Positions 34,213-43,054 of a DNA stretch of 46,508 nucleotides are shown here, piece after piece. Source of the stretch: CAYGDP01 sp964348665. Its GTDB lineage: Bacteria; Verrucomicrobiota; Verrucomicrobiia; Palsa-1439; CAYGDP01. Positions within the stretch are counted from its first letter, which is position 1; each line of letters opens with the position of its first letter. The notes beneath the pieces are model-generated. The model was not told the DNA's origin and ran no database searches. It worked only from the letters and a program-made list of their open reading frames with translations. The DNA is taken from assembly GCA_964348665.1 (NCBI GenBank), contig CAYGDP010000028.1, forward strand, positions 1 through 46,508, written 5' to 3'. Made by a program: the position numbers and the translations under genes.

Positions 34213-34251
34213 AAAAAATCAGGCGAGATGCCTGTTGCGCACCTCGCCTGA
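34213..34251 (-). terminator. Strong Rho-independent terminator of the TIGR04073 genes, abutting tig
   Basis: On the minus strand, 13-bp arms TCAGGCGAGGTGC and GCATCTCGCCTGA (one G.U/mismatch) with a 7-nt loop are followed by TTTTTT (34218-34213). The arms span 34219-34251. It lies between the stop at 34277 and the tig ATG at 34209. Confidence 0.9.
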
Positions 34252-34276
34252 CAACGTCCTATCCAGAGTGACTCAC

Positions 34277-34624
34277 TTAAATATCGCTCTTATCCCCGCT
34301 GAATGGGAATTCAGGCTGCAGAATCGGGTCGTACCCTCGGGGTAATGGTATGGGAAAAGTGATGATCTCGTACAGGCCGACAAGTTCCCGCATCACAAAT
34401 CGGCCGACTCCCTTCATGACGCCCCACGTCATTCCCGCGCCGCCACCATGTTCGTGTCCGACTTTGACGGCGGTTTGCGGTATTTCGGAGATCCCAAACA
34501 ACACGTTGGCAAGCCCTCGTCCGAGCTTGCGGCCAGGATCACCGGCCTGAACCGACGAGGTCGTGCTCAATAACACTGCTCCGACTGTTACTGCCAAAAT
34601 CCAACCCATCATTTGACGTTTCAT
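34277..34624 (-). CDS. TIGR04073-family exosortase-associated protein, copy 2
   Basis: The 115-aa protein starts MKRQMMGWILAVTVGAVLLSTT with a signal peptide, then RKLGRGLANVLFGISEIPQTA and a conserved PLPRGYDPILQPEFPF end. This RKLGRGLxNxL...EIP pattern defines the exosortase-system-associated TIGR04073 family. GGAGA is just upstream of ATG 34624. It is a tandem paralog of the gene at 34663-35010. Confidence 0.85.
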   Translation of the reverse strand: MKRQMMGWILAVTVGAVLLSTTSSVQAGDPGRKLGRGLANVLFGISEIPQTAVKVGHEHGGGAGMTWGVMKGVGRFVMRELVGLYEIITFPIPLPRGYDPILQPEFPFSGDKSDI

Positions 34625-34662
34625 GGTGTCTCCTCTGTAGTAGTTGCTACAGCGCGGTTGAG

Positions 34663-35010
34663 TTATTTCTGCATTGCCTCGAAATCCCACGGCCATTCCG
34701 GCTGGATGATGGGCGCATATTCTTTGGGCCAGGGGACAGGGAACAAGATGATCTCCACCACACCTGCCAGTTCGCGCTCGATGACGCGTACGATGCCTTT
34801 GATCGGCCCCCATGTCGCCGCTGTACCAGGGCCTTGCTCGCGGTTGACCTCCGCGATTGTTCGCGGTAATTCAGTAATGCCTAGCAACGTGTTGGCCAAG
34901 CCGCGACCAAGCTTGCGGCCCGGGTCGCCAGCCTGCACCGATGGCGACATTGCGAGTAAACCCACGACAAACGCGCCAGCCAATACCAGACTCAATGTGT
35001 TTTTTTTCAT
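34663..35010 (-). CDS. TIGR04073-family exosortase-associated protein, copy 1
   Basis: Also 115 aa: signal peptide MKKNTLSLVLAGAFVVGLLAMSPSVQA, then the shared GDPGRKLGRGLANTLLGITELPRT, and the ending WPKEYAPIIQPEWPW. A GGAGAG lies before ATG 35010. The two copies share layout and spacing, so a recent tandem duplication is likely. Their presence suggests an exosortase/PEP-CTERM-type sorting system elsewhere in the genome. Confidence 0.85.
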   Translation of the reverse strand: MKKNTLSLVLAGAFVVGLLAMSPSVQAGDPGRKLGRGLANTLLGITELPRTIAEVNREQGPGTAATWGPIKGIVRVIERELAGVVEIILFPVPWPKEYAPIIQPEWPWDFEAMQK

Positions 35011-35079
35011 GGTTCTCTCCTGAACGATTCGATGCACTCTACCATGCGCCCTGTTTCTGTCAAAACAAAAAAATCTCCC

Positions 35080-36099
35080 CTACTTCTTCTTGTCGTGGCC
35101 GTTCTTTTCGAAGGCAGCATCGAAGGCGAGGGCGGACGGCTTGAAATCCAGCCGTTTAACGAACTGGCAAGCCTCCTGCGCCCCGTGCTCGCGATCCATC
35201 CCGCTGTCTTCCCATTCCACCGAGAGCGGACCTTGATAGTTGATCTGGTTTAGCGTGCGGATGATTGCCTCAAAATCCACGCTGCCCCGACCGAGAGAAC
35301 GGAAATCCCAGTTGCGCCTCGGGTCACCAAAGTTCGTATGGCCCCCGAAGACGCCCACTTCGGAGGGCAGCCGACTCACCCACACATCTTTCATGTGAAC
35401 ATGATAAATGCGGTCGCCAAATTTCTTGATGAACGCGACATAGTCCACTCCTTGATAGGCGAAATGCGATGGGTCGTAGTTGAATCCAAACTCCTTTCGA
35501 CTGCCGACGGCTGCCATCGCGCGCTCGGCACTGGCAATATCAAAGGCGATTTCGGTCGGATGCGCTTCCAGCGCGTACTTGATGCCGCACTTCTTGAATT
35601 CGTCGAAGATCGGATTCCATCGTTTTGCGAACAGGTCGTACCCATCGTCAATCATGGATTTTGGGACAGGAGGGAAACTGTAAAGCAGGTGCCAAATCGA
35701 GGAACCGGTAAAGCCGTTGACGACCTTCACGCCGAGGTTCTTGGCGGCATGCGCGGTCGCCATCATCTCTTCCGAAGCGCGTTTGTTGACGTCTTCCGGC
35801 TTGCCGTCCCCCCACACGTGCGGGGGGAGAATGGCTTTGTGACGCTCATCAATCTTATCGCATACAGCTTGTCCAACCAGATGGGTTGAGATTGCAAATG
35901 TCATGAGACCATGTTTGGCCAGGATCTCATGCCGACTATCGCAATATTTTTTATCTTTAACCGCTTTCTGCACTTCGAAGTGGTCGCCCCAACAAGGTAA
36001 TTCCACACCATCATATCCCATTTCCTTCGCCTTTTTGCACGCCACCGGAAATGTCAGATCTGCCCATTGTCCCGTGAACAATGTGACTGGTCTGGCCAT
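35080..36099 (-). CDS. Sugar phosphate isomerase/epimerase family TIM barrel
   Basis: The 339-aa protein (ATG 36099, MARPVTLFTGQWADL; AGGAG about 12 nt upstream) belongs to the xylose-isomerase-like TIM barrel family (PF01261). Metal- and substrate-binding residues are visible as ALEAHPTE, FNYDPSHFAYQG, YHVHMKDV and LSVEWEDSGMD. Such proteins isomerise or epimerise sugars, or act in inositol and hexulose catabolism; the substrate is unknown. Confidence 0.88.
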   Translation of the reverse strand: MARPVTLFTGQWADLTFPVACKKAKEMGYDGVELPCWGDHFEVQKAVKDKKYCDSRHEILAKHGLMTFAISTHLVGQAVCDKIDERHKAILPPHVWGDGKPEDVNKRASEEMMATAHAAKNLGVKVVNGFTGSSIWHLLYSFPPVPKSMIDDGYDLFAKRWNPIFDEFKKCGIKYALEAHPTEIAFDIASAERAMAAVGSRKEFGFNYDPSHFAYQGVDYVAFIKKFGDRIYHVHMKDVWVSRLPSEVGVFGGHTNFGDPRRNWDFRSLGRGSVDFEAIIRTLNQINYQGPLSVEWEDSGMDREHGAQEACQFVKRLDFKPSALAFDAAFEKNGHDKKK

Positions 36100-36478
36100 G
36101 TTAGTAGTACTCCTTTTGGTTAGTTTTTTATTCCGACAACTTGGGGGCGGATACTGCCAACGCACCCCTACCATTGCAAGCATTATTTCCTGCCCAATGG
36201 CTCAAAAATAAGGTCTGAAAGACTTTGGAATATGCTGCGGATGATGCCCCATCAAGTTGCTCCGAATAATTGCCAGTAGGCCGTTGGCAACAGGTTTTTG
36301 CTGGTGATCCGGGACACGATCTTCTTTCCCTCAGTATTCCGGCATCGCACGGAGCATATTTCAAACACCGTCGCGCGCTATTTCTGTGGCTTGCATCTAG
36401 GAAGAAATACGCAAGCGGAACCTATCGAACATCAATCCCCGTTTGAGTTCATCCGCGCCTTCGGCTATACTTCGCCTC
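36100..36478. other. Divergent intergenic region between TIM barrel gene and lysA
   Basis: This 379-nt region holds the promoters of both divergent genes. An AGGAG for the minus-strand gene is visible near 36113. I recognise no clear -35/-10 pair, operator, riboswitch or ORF that looks real. Confidence 0.5.
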
Positions 36479-37792
36479 ATGCACCAATTCCGCTACAAAA
36501 ATCGCCAGCTTCACTGCGAAGAGTTTCGCGTCAGCACCCTCGCCCAGCGCTACGGCACCCCGCTCTACATTTATTCGGCTGCCACCATCGAAGACCACTT
36601 CCGCCGACTCGACGCCACCCTCGCGCCGCTCAATCATCTGATCTGCTACGCCGTCAAAGCCAATTCCAACCTCGCCATCCTCCGGTTTCTCGGCAAACTC
36701 GGCAGCGGCTTCGATATCGTCAGCGCCGGCGAACTCTATCGAGTGCTCAACGCCGGTGGCAACCCGCGCCAATGTACATTCGCCGGAGTCGGCAAAACCG
36801 AACCTGAAATCCACTACGCCCTGCGCCAGGGCATCTACAGTTTCAATGTCGAAAGCCTCCCCGAGCTGGAGCGGATTGACCGCGTCGCCCACTCTCTCAA
36901 AAAAACCGCTCCCGTCGCCATCCGCATCAACCCCAACGTCGCTGCCGGCGGTCATCACAAAATCTCCACGGGCACTTACGAGAACAAATTCGGCATCGCC
37001 CTCGACGATGCCAACGAAATCTACGCCCGCGCCGCGCGCCTCCGCCATATCCGCATCGCCGGCGTCCAGATGCACATTGGCTCGCAAATCACCTCGGCAA
37101 AACCGTTCGCTGACGCGGTTCGCCGCGTGCTTCCCTTCGTTCTTTCCCTCCGCGACCGGTTCGGCCTCGATTTCTTCAGCATCGGCGGCGGCATCGGCAT
37201 CGTCTATGACCGGGCACTGGAAAGCGGCTCACCTCAATGGTGGACAAAAAAAACTGGTGGCACTGGCGTCCCTGCCAGTGATGAACCACTCCACCTCACT
37301 CTCGACCAATACGCCTCAACCCTCCTCCCGCTCTTGCGTCCGTTGCAATTGCGAATCCTCGTGGAGCCGGGTCGCCTGCTGGTCGGCAACGCTGGCATTC
37401 TCGTCACACGGGTCGAATTCGTCAAAAGCACTCCCGAAAAAACCTTCGTCATCGTGGACGCCGCCATGAACGACCTTATCCGCCCCGCTCTGTACGATGC
37501 CTATCACGAGATTGTTCCGCTCAAACAATCGCTCCTCGCTCCTCGCTCCTCACTCCTCGCCGATGTAGTCGGCCCCGTTTGCGAATCTGGCGACTGCTTT
37601 GCCAAAGCACGCCGACTCCCGCCGGTCGGGGAAGGCGATTATCTCGCCCTGATGAGCGCCGGCGCGTACGGATTTTCGATGGCCAGCAACTACAACACCC
37701 GTCCCCGCCCCGCCGAAATCCTCGTGCGCGGCAAATCAGCCAAACTCATCCGCCGACGAGAATCCATTCCCGACCTAATCCGAGGTGAATGA
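36479..37792 (+). CDS. lysA: Diaminopimelate decarboxylase with two repeat-encoded insertions
   Basis: The 437-aa PLP enzyme makes L-lysine from meso-diaminopimelate. The PLP lysine is K60 in CYAVKANSN; other motifs are GTYENKFGI, HIGSQ, SIGGGIGIVYD, EPGRLLVGNAG, CESGDCFAK and MSAGAYGFSMASNYN. Two regions look inserted relative to the family: residues encoded by 37240-37290, containing a 20-nt palindrome (37261-37280), and LLAPRSSLLA, encoded by four 7-nt units (37531-37558). The stop overlaps the next gene (ATGA at 37789). Confidence 0.93.
   Translation: MHQFRYKNRQLHCEEFRVSTLAQRYGTPLYIYSAATIEDHFRRLDATLAPLNHLICYAVKANSNLAILRFLGKLGSGFDIVSAGELYRVLNAGGNPRQCTFAGVGKTEPEIHYALRQGIYSFNVESLPELERIDRVAHSLKKTAPVAIRINPNVAAGGHHKISTGTYENKFGIALDDANEIYARAARLRHIRIAGVQMHIGSQITSAKPFADAVRRVLPFVLSLRDRFGLDFFSIGGGIGIVYDRALESGSPQWWTKKTGGTGVPASDEPLHLTLDQYASTLLPLLRPLQLRILVEPGRLLVGNAGILVTRVEFVKSTPEKTFVIVDAAMNDLIRPALYDAYHEIVPLKQSLLAPRSSLLADVVGPVCESGDCFAKARRLPPVGEGDYLALMSAGAYGFSMASNYNTRPRPAEILVRGKSAKLIRRRESIPDLIRGE
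37261..37280. repeat. Palindromic repeat inside lysA
   Basis: The 20-nt segment CACTGGCGTCCCTGCCAGTG has perfect 7-bp arms (CACTGGC/GCCAGTG) around a 6-nt loop. It falls in a part of LysA that looks inserted. Confidence 0.6.
37531..37558. repeat. Heptanucleotide tandem tract inside lysA
   Basis: Four 7-nt units (GCTCCTC three times, then ACTCCTC) lie in frame in lysA. Because 7 is not a multiple of 3, gain or loss of one unit would frameshift the gene. Confidence 0.7.
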
Positions 37793-40371
37793 AACAGATC
37801 CTATGGCTGATAGCACTTTTAGTAGGGATTGCTTCGGCGATCGCACAACAATCACCGCTACGCACCGAAGACGTGCCCACCTTCCAACTTCGAGCGCGAG
37901 TCGTGTCCGCCGGTGGCGAGGCGAAGGCGCAGAAGAAATATACGTTCCGTCTCCGCGGACTGAACGCGGCAGCACCGCTCGGTGAGTGGAGTGACTGGCT
38001 GAAATTCGAGCGCGCGCAAGCCGAAGCGACCCTGAAAGATTATCCCGCCATGTACGCGCGCGGTTTTCCCGTAGTCGTGAAACTCCACGTGGACGGCGTG
38101 GTTGACCCGACGCACGTCGAAGCCGAGCTGCGCGTCGACGAAACGGGCGAGATCGTGCCGTCCCGCGCGGAACTGTTCGGGCCATCGTTCGGTTTTCTCC
38201 TCTGGCGTGATGACCAGAAGAAACCGCACGCGGCGACGATGGCCGAATACAACAAACGCTATTGGCAGGTGTTGGCCAGCGTGAAAGTCCCGGACGCTCA
38301 CCGGCCAAAAAAGTTCCCGATCGTCGAACGGTTCATCGGAGGGAGCGATGACCGTCTCGAATGGCGCGAGGGCATCGAACAGCTTTCGCGAGCGGGTTTC
38401 AGCGTGGTTATGCTGCCGCCTTCCCGGCCGATTCGAGACTTGCTACACCAGGCGGGCGGCCAGCGTACCGCATGGGCAGTTTACAACCCGCCCGGCTACG
38501 CGTTCGACTACGACCCGAAGGTAACGCCCGAATCCATCGAACAATGGGCGCAGAACGAAGCAAAACCCTATCTGGCGGCTGGTTACGCGCGCGAGGACAT
38601 GGCAGCCTTTGCGATGGCCGATGAGACCGGGTGGTATTACCCGCAAATGTTTCGCGAACTGGAAAAAAATCCAGCCGCGATGACGCGCTTCCACGATTAT
38701 CTGAAAGCACAAAAGCTCAAACCCGACGATCTGGGCGCAAAAAAGTGGGAGGAAATCAAGCCACTCGGTCGCAGCGGCGCCAAGGATTTACCGTCCCGGC
38801 GATTGTTCTACTGGACCATACGGTTTTTTTCGTGGGACAGCGCCCGACATTTCGCCGTCTGCACCCGTGCGTTGGAACGGGCGTTTTATCCGAACATGCC
38901 GATTTTCACGAATTGGAACTTTTTCGCCGGACGATTCTATTTCCCCGGCCCGTTCGCGCACAACCGAGACAAACAAAGTCCCGACTCGGCGATGGCAAGC
39001 CACGATTGGCTGGAATTCGGCCGGCTTCGCGGCGGCACGATGCTTTGGACCGAAGATTGGTTCAGCGACGCGCAGGCATATCAATGGTCGTTCTACTGCG
39101 CCAAACTCCGCTGTGGTGCGGAGCGAAGCGACAGCCACGTTAGCGGCGGAGCCGATTCACGTGGCGGTGGCGTCCAATTCGGCGGCTACGTCATCCCGCG
39201 CACAGCGGGAGACCGTGCCGACGGCATTCTCCAGAAAATCCTTTGTGTAGTCGGCAGCGGCGGCAAGTGCGTGAAATATTTCGTTTTCGGTCCCGAATAC
39301 AATTTCCCCGGCAACTGCTACTCCGAAAATGTTCGTGTCCTACCCAAAATGGCCGAGGCGCACGCCATCATTGGCGCAGCGGAAGATTTGCTCTGGCCGG
39401 GAAAACGTCCGCGGCCCGAGGTCGCCATTCTCTCGCCGCGCAGTGCGTTGCCCTGGGACACGCTCAACACCACTCGCGAAGACATCATTGACGCAACGAA
39501 CACGAACCTGAACGGCTCGACCGTGGATTACATGGCCGAAGTCTTCAATCTATATCTCGCGCTCCAACACGCAAACATCCCCGTAGATTTTGTGGACGAA
39601 GATGATCTTACGGCGCAGGGTCTTAAACCGTATGGTGTTCTCTATGTCACCGAGCCGAATGTTCCAGCCGAAGGACAGCGCGCGCTCGTCGCCTGGACAC
39701 GCGCCGGCGGCACGCTCGTTACCGTGACCGGTGCCGCCGCGTATGATCGCTACAACGAACCGTGCCGCATTCTAAGCAATGCAACCGACATCCGCGAACA
39801 GCCCCGTGACCGAATGCTGGTGCCCAATCTTGGCGCAATCAAAGAAGTCATGAAAGGAAACGGAAAGCTCGGCGAATTTACCGTTTTCGGCGCGCTTGGT
39901 GTCCTTGAAAAGAACAAAGGAAAAGTTCACGCGGAGTTTGCAAACTCCACGCCCGCAATCGTGCAACGTGACCTCGGTCGCGGGCGTGCCATCCATTTCG
40001 CGTGGCTGCCCGGCTTGTCGTATGTAAAATCGCAAACCGGCACGAAAGACAAATTGCCCGTCTGTTATTCCGAAAACATCCGGCGATGGATTGTTTACCC
40101 CACCGAATTGGCAAAGATTACGCCGCCCGTTACGGTGGATGCCGCAATGATCGAGACGCCCATGCTGCTCTCCGTGCGCGGCGCGGCGATCACACTTCTC
40201 AACTGGCGGGGCGAATCCGAAAGCCAGCTTCAAGTGACCGCGCGCGTGCCATTCACAGTCCGCTCGGTCGAAAGTGTCAAACGCGGCGCATTGAAATTCG
40301 AGCTAACAAAAACCGGCTGCTCATTCTCTCTGCCGCTCGACGCCGCCGATGTAATCATGGTACGCCCGTAG
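37789..40371 (+). CDS. Large secreted GH42-like protein with glutamine-amidotransferase-like domain
   Basis: The 860-aa protein has a signal peptide (MKQILWLIALLVGIASAIA) and an N-terminal beta-rich domain (about 20-170). The central barrel-like region carries MADETGWYYP, IFTNWNFFAG and MLWTEDWFSD, recalling beta-galactosidase-type barrels. A C-terminal type-1 glutamine-amidotransferase/trimerisation-like region follows (YGVLYVTEPNVPAEGQRALVAW, GRGRAIHFAWLPG). Substrate is unknown. It carries an apparent inserted stretch at 39115-39170. ATG 37789 overlaps the lysA stop. Confidence 0.75.
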   Translation: MKQILWLIALLVGIASAIAQQSPLRTEDVPTFQLRARVVSAGGEAKAQKKYTFRLRGLNAAAPLGEWSDWLKFERAQAEATLKDYPAMYARGFPVVVKLHVDGVVDPTHVEAELRVDETGEIVPSRAELFGPSFGFLLWRDDQKKPHAATMAEYNKRYWQVLASVKVPDAHRPKKFPIVERFIGGSDDRLEWREGIEQLSRAGFSVVMLPPSRPIRDLLHQAGGQRTAWAVYNPPGYAFDYDPKVTPESIEQWAQNEAKPYLAAGYAREDMAAFAMADETGWYYPQMFRELEKNPAAMTRFHDYLKAQKLKPDDLGAKKWEEIKPLGRSGAKDLPSRRLFYWTIRFFSWDSARHFAVCTRALERAFYPNMPIFTNWNFFAGRFYFPGPFAHNRDKQSPDSAMASHDWLEFGRLRGGTMLWTEDWFSDAQAYQWSFYCAKLRCGAERSDSHVSGGADSRGGGVQFGGYVIPRTAGDRADGILQKILCVVGSGGKCVKYFVFGPEYNFPGNCYSENVRVLPKMAEAHAIIGAAEDLLWPGKRPRPEVAILSPRSALPWDTLNTTREDIIDATNTNLNGSTVDYMAEVFNLYLALQHANIPVDFVDEDDLTAQGLKPYGVLYVTEPNVPAEGQRALVAWTRAGGTLVTVTGAAAYDRYNEPCRILSNATDIREQPRDRMLVPNLGAIKEVMKGNGKLGEFTVFGALGVLEKNKGKVHAEFANSTPAIVQRDLGRGRAIHFAWLPGLSYVKSQTGTKDKLPVCYSENIRRWIVYPTELAKITPPVTVDAAMIETPMLLSVRGAAITLLNWRGESESQLQVTARVPFTVRSVESVKRGALKFELTKTGCSFSLPLDAADVIMVRP

Positions 40372-40451
40372 TAAGAAAAGCTTTTCATGTCAGAAACCAA
40401 GAACGTATTTTCTATGTTTTTCGTTTTTTTTGTGGCAAATCATTGAAACCA

Positions 40452-42167
40452 ATGAGCTTCGACCTCGCTAACCTTCCTTGTGAATTTCCACGAAAATTTG
40501 TCCCCGCTACCGCTGACCTTGGCGAGTGGTCGCAAATCGAGCCGCTGTTCGACCAGCTCGACGCGCGCGAGCTGAAAACCACTGCCGACCTCGAACGCTG
40601 GCTTCTGGACCGCTCGGAGCTGGCTTCGGCCATTGGTGAGGAAGGCTCGGTACGCTATATCCGGATGACTTGCCAAACCGATGATCCCGAGCGCGAGAAA
40701 GCATTTCTCCATTACGTCGAGCAGATCGAGCCAAAGCTCAAGCCACGCTTCGACCGTCTCAACAAGAAATTTGTCGCCTGTCCCGCGCGCGCCAAGTTGC
40801 CGCAAGAGCGCTATCATGTGTTTGATCGCAGCGTGGAGAATCGCGTGGCGCTGTTCCGCGAAATGAATGTCCCTCTGGAGACCGAGGAAGCAAAGCTCTG
40901 CCAGCAATACCAGAAACTTACAGGCGCACAGACGGTCAACTTCGACGGACGCGAGCAGACACTCCCACAGATGGCGAAAGTTCAGGAAGAACCCGACCGG
41001 GCGCGCCGTCAGCAGGCATGGGAGCTGGTTGCCGAACGCCGGTTACGCGACCGTGACTCCCTAAACAAATTCTTCGATGATCTCTTTGCACTGCGGCAAC
41101 GGATCGCGCGCAATGCGGGTTTTGCCAATTATATGGAGTTCGCCTTTCGCGACCGCGAACGGTTCGATTACACACCGAACGACTGCCTCGATTTCCAATC
41201 TGCTGTTCAGAAACATCTTGTCCCACTCGCGCGCAAGTTGCAGGAACAGCGCCAGAAAAAACTCGGCGTGTCACCGTTGCGGCCGTGGGATTTGGCGGTT
41301 GATCCCGAAAACAAGCCGCCGCTGAAACCGTTTACCGAATCGCGCGTGTTGATTGATCGCTGCACAGAGATTTTCGACAAGCTCGACACGAAATTGGCAA
41401 CGGATTTCCGTCGGATGGCCAAGTTGGATTTGCTCGACCTCGACAATCGCAAAGGCAAAGCGCCCGGTGGCTACCAGAGCAATCTGACCGAGCGGCGGTT
41501 GCCATTCATTTTCATGAATGCCGTCGGGCTGGACCGCGACGTGCGCGTGCTACTGCATGAAGCGGGTCATGCATTTCATTCGTGGGAATGCCGCAACGAA
41601 CCGCTGGCGGAATATCGAGGCGCGCCGCTAGAGTTCTGCGAGGTTGCCTCGATGAGCATGGAACTGTTGGCCAATCCGCACCTCGATGCGTTTTATGATC
41701 CTGCGGATGTGGAACGAAGCAGGCGCGAACATCTGGAAGGCATCGTGAAGTTTTTTCCCTGGTGCGCAACGATTGACGCTTTTCAACACACGCTTTACAT
41801 GCAACCGCAGATGAAAGTCGAGCAGCGCGAGGAACTCTGGCTGGCATTGCATAAATGTTTCGGCGGAATCGAGAGTTGGGAGGGTTATGAGCCAGCGTTA
41901 CGCTCCTCGTGGCATCGTCAACTTCATCTCTTTACCAACCCGTTTTATTATATCGAATACGGCATCGCGCAGCTTGGCGCGCTTGGTATCTGGCAACAAT
42001 CCTTGCGCGACCCCGCCGCCGCTGTGCGCTCATACCGTCGCGCACTGGCACTAGGCGGTTCGCGTCCGTTGCCCGAACTATTCGCCGCCGCAGGTTTGCG
42101 GTTTGATTTTGGAGAAAAAACCATCGCTGCGATTGCGGACACTCTTGGAAAGGAACTCGCTCTCTAA
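40452..42167 (+). CDS. M3 family oligoendopeptidase
   Basis: The 571-aa metallopeptidase has the zinc motif H369-E370-A-G-H373 (LLHEAGHAFHS) and downstream EFCEVASMSMELL, which supplies the third zinc ligand. It resembles PepF/oligoendopeptidase F; length is normal. ATG 40452 (MSFDLANLP) begins the homologous region. The frame upstream is open but runs through the previous gene. The stop is directly followed by the next ATG (TAAATG). Confidence 0.93.
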   Translation: MSFDLANLPCEFPRKFVPATADLGEWSQIEPLFDQLDARELKTTADLERWLLDRSELASAIGEEGSVRYIRMTCQTDDPEREKAFLHYVEQIEPKLKPRFDRLNKKFVACPARAKLPQERYHVFDRSVENRVALFREMNVPLETEEAKLCQQYQKLTGAQTVNFDGREQTLPQMAKVQEEPDRARRQQAWELVAERRLRDRDSLNKFFDDLFALRQRIARNAGFANYMEFAFRDRERFDYTPNDCLDFQSAVQKHLVPLARKLQEQRQKKLGVSPLRPWDLAVDPENKPPLKPFTESRVLIDRCTEIFDKLDTKLATDFRRMAKLDLLDLDNRKGKAPGGYQSNLTERRLPFIFMNAVGLDRDVRVLLHEAGHAFHSWECRNEPLAEYRGAPLEFCEVASMSMELLANPHLDAFYDPADVERSRREHLEGIVKFFPWCATIDAFQHTLYMQPQMKVEQREELWLALHKCFGGIESWEGYEPALRSSWHRQLHLFTNPFYYIEYGIAQLGALGIWQQSLRDPAAAVRSYRRALALGGSRPLPELFAAAGLRFDFGEKTIAAIADTLGKELAL

Positions 42168-42992
42168 ATGAAAAAAGCCCTGACCCAAATCGTTTACGGA
42201 CAAACGAATTCCGTTACCGACAATCTCGCGGCGGTGAAAAAATGGGGTTACGAGGGATTCGAGTTGCTGATGACCGACAAGACCGACCTGAACCTCAATG
42301 CGACCGCGACTGATTATAAGCGGCTTCGCGAAGCGAGCCAGAAGGCAGGCGTCGCGTTCACGAGCATCTGCATCAGCGGCACTGGGAAGTACACGCTGGC
42401 CGACGACGATCCGAAAGTGCGCGAGTCGCGAAAAGTAGAAATCCGCAAGGCAATCGAAGCTGCCGCTGCGCTCGGAATTGATTGTATTCTCGTTGTACCC
42501 GCGTGGGCGAATGAGAAAATCCAATACGATGTCGCTTATGACCGTATTATTGCCGAGCTGAAATCCCTAGCGCTCGTTGCCGAGAAAGCGAAAGTCAATC
42601 TCGGGATCGAACCCGTATGGAACAAACTCTTCGTCTCACCGTTGGACATGAAGAATGCGATTGACGCCGTCGGCAGCGAGCGGGTCGGTTGTTTCTTTGA
42701 CGTGGCGAATTTCCTGTTCTGGAGTTATCCGCAGCATTGGATTCGAATCCTCGGCGGCAAACGCATCAAGAAAATCCACTTCAAGGATTTCAAGGCCGAG
42801 CGCGCGAAGGATGGCGAGTTCAATATGACCCTTTCCTGGCCACAATTAATGGACGGCCAGGTGAACTGGCCAGAAGTGATGCGCGCCATCCGCGAAATTG
42901 GCTACAATGATTTCGTCATCAGCGAAGTCGGCGGCGACGACGCGACGTATGCTGAAACGAGCAAGCGAATGGATAAGATATTGAAAATGTGA
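42168..42992 (+). CDS. Sugar phosphate isomerase/epimerase family TIM barrel
   Basis: The 274-aa protein starts immediately after the M3 peptidase stop (TAAATG), so it is probably co-transcribed. It has the PF01261 metal residues in LGIEPVWN, GCFFDVAN, KIHFKDFKA and FVISEVGGD. It is a hydroxypyruvate- or inosose-type isomerase-like barrel; substrate unknown. Confidence 0.88.
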   Translation: MKKALTQIVYGQTNSVTDNLAAVKKWGYEGFELLMTDKTDLNLNATATDYKRLREASQKAGVAFTSICISGTGKYTLADDDPKVRESRKVEIRKAIEAAAALGIDCILVVPAWANEKIQYDVAYDRIIAELKSLALVAEKAKVNLGIEPVWNKLFVSPLDMKNAIDAVGSERVGCFFDVANFLFWSYPQHWIRILGGKRIKKIHFKDFKAERAKDGEFNMTLSWPQLMDGQVNWPEVMRAIREIGYNDFVISEVGGDDATYAETSKRMDKILKM

Positions 42993-43054
42993 TTGCCATC
43001 GGAATACGCGGAATGGCGCAGAAAGTTTCCGCGAATTTCCGAGTGTTCCGTGGG

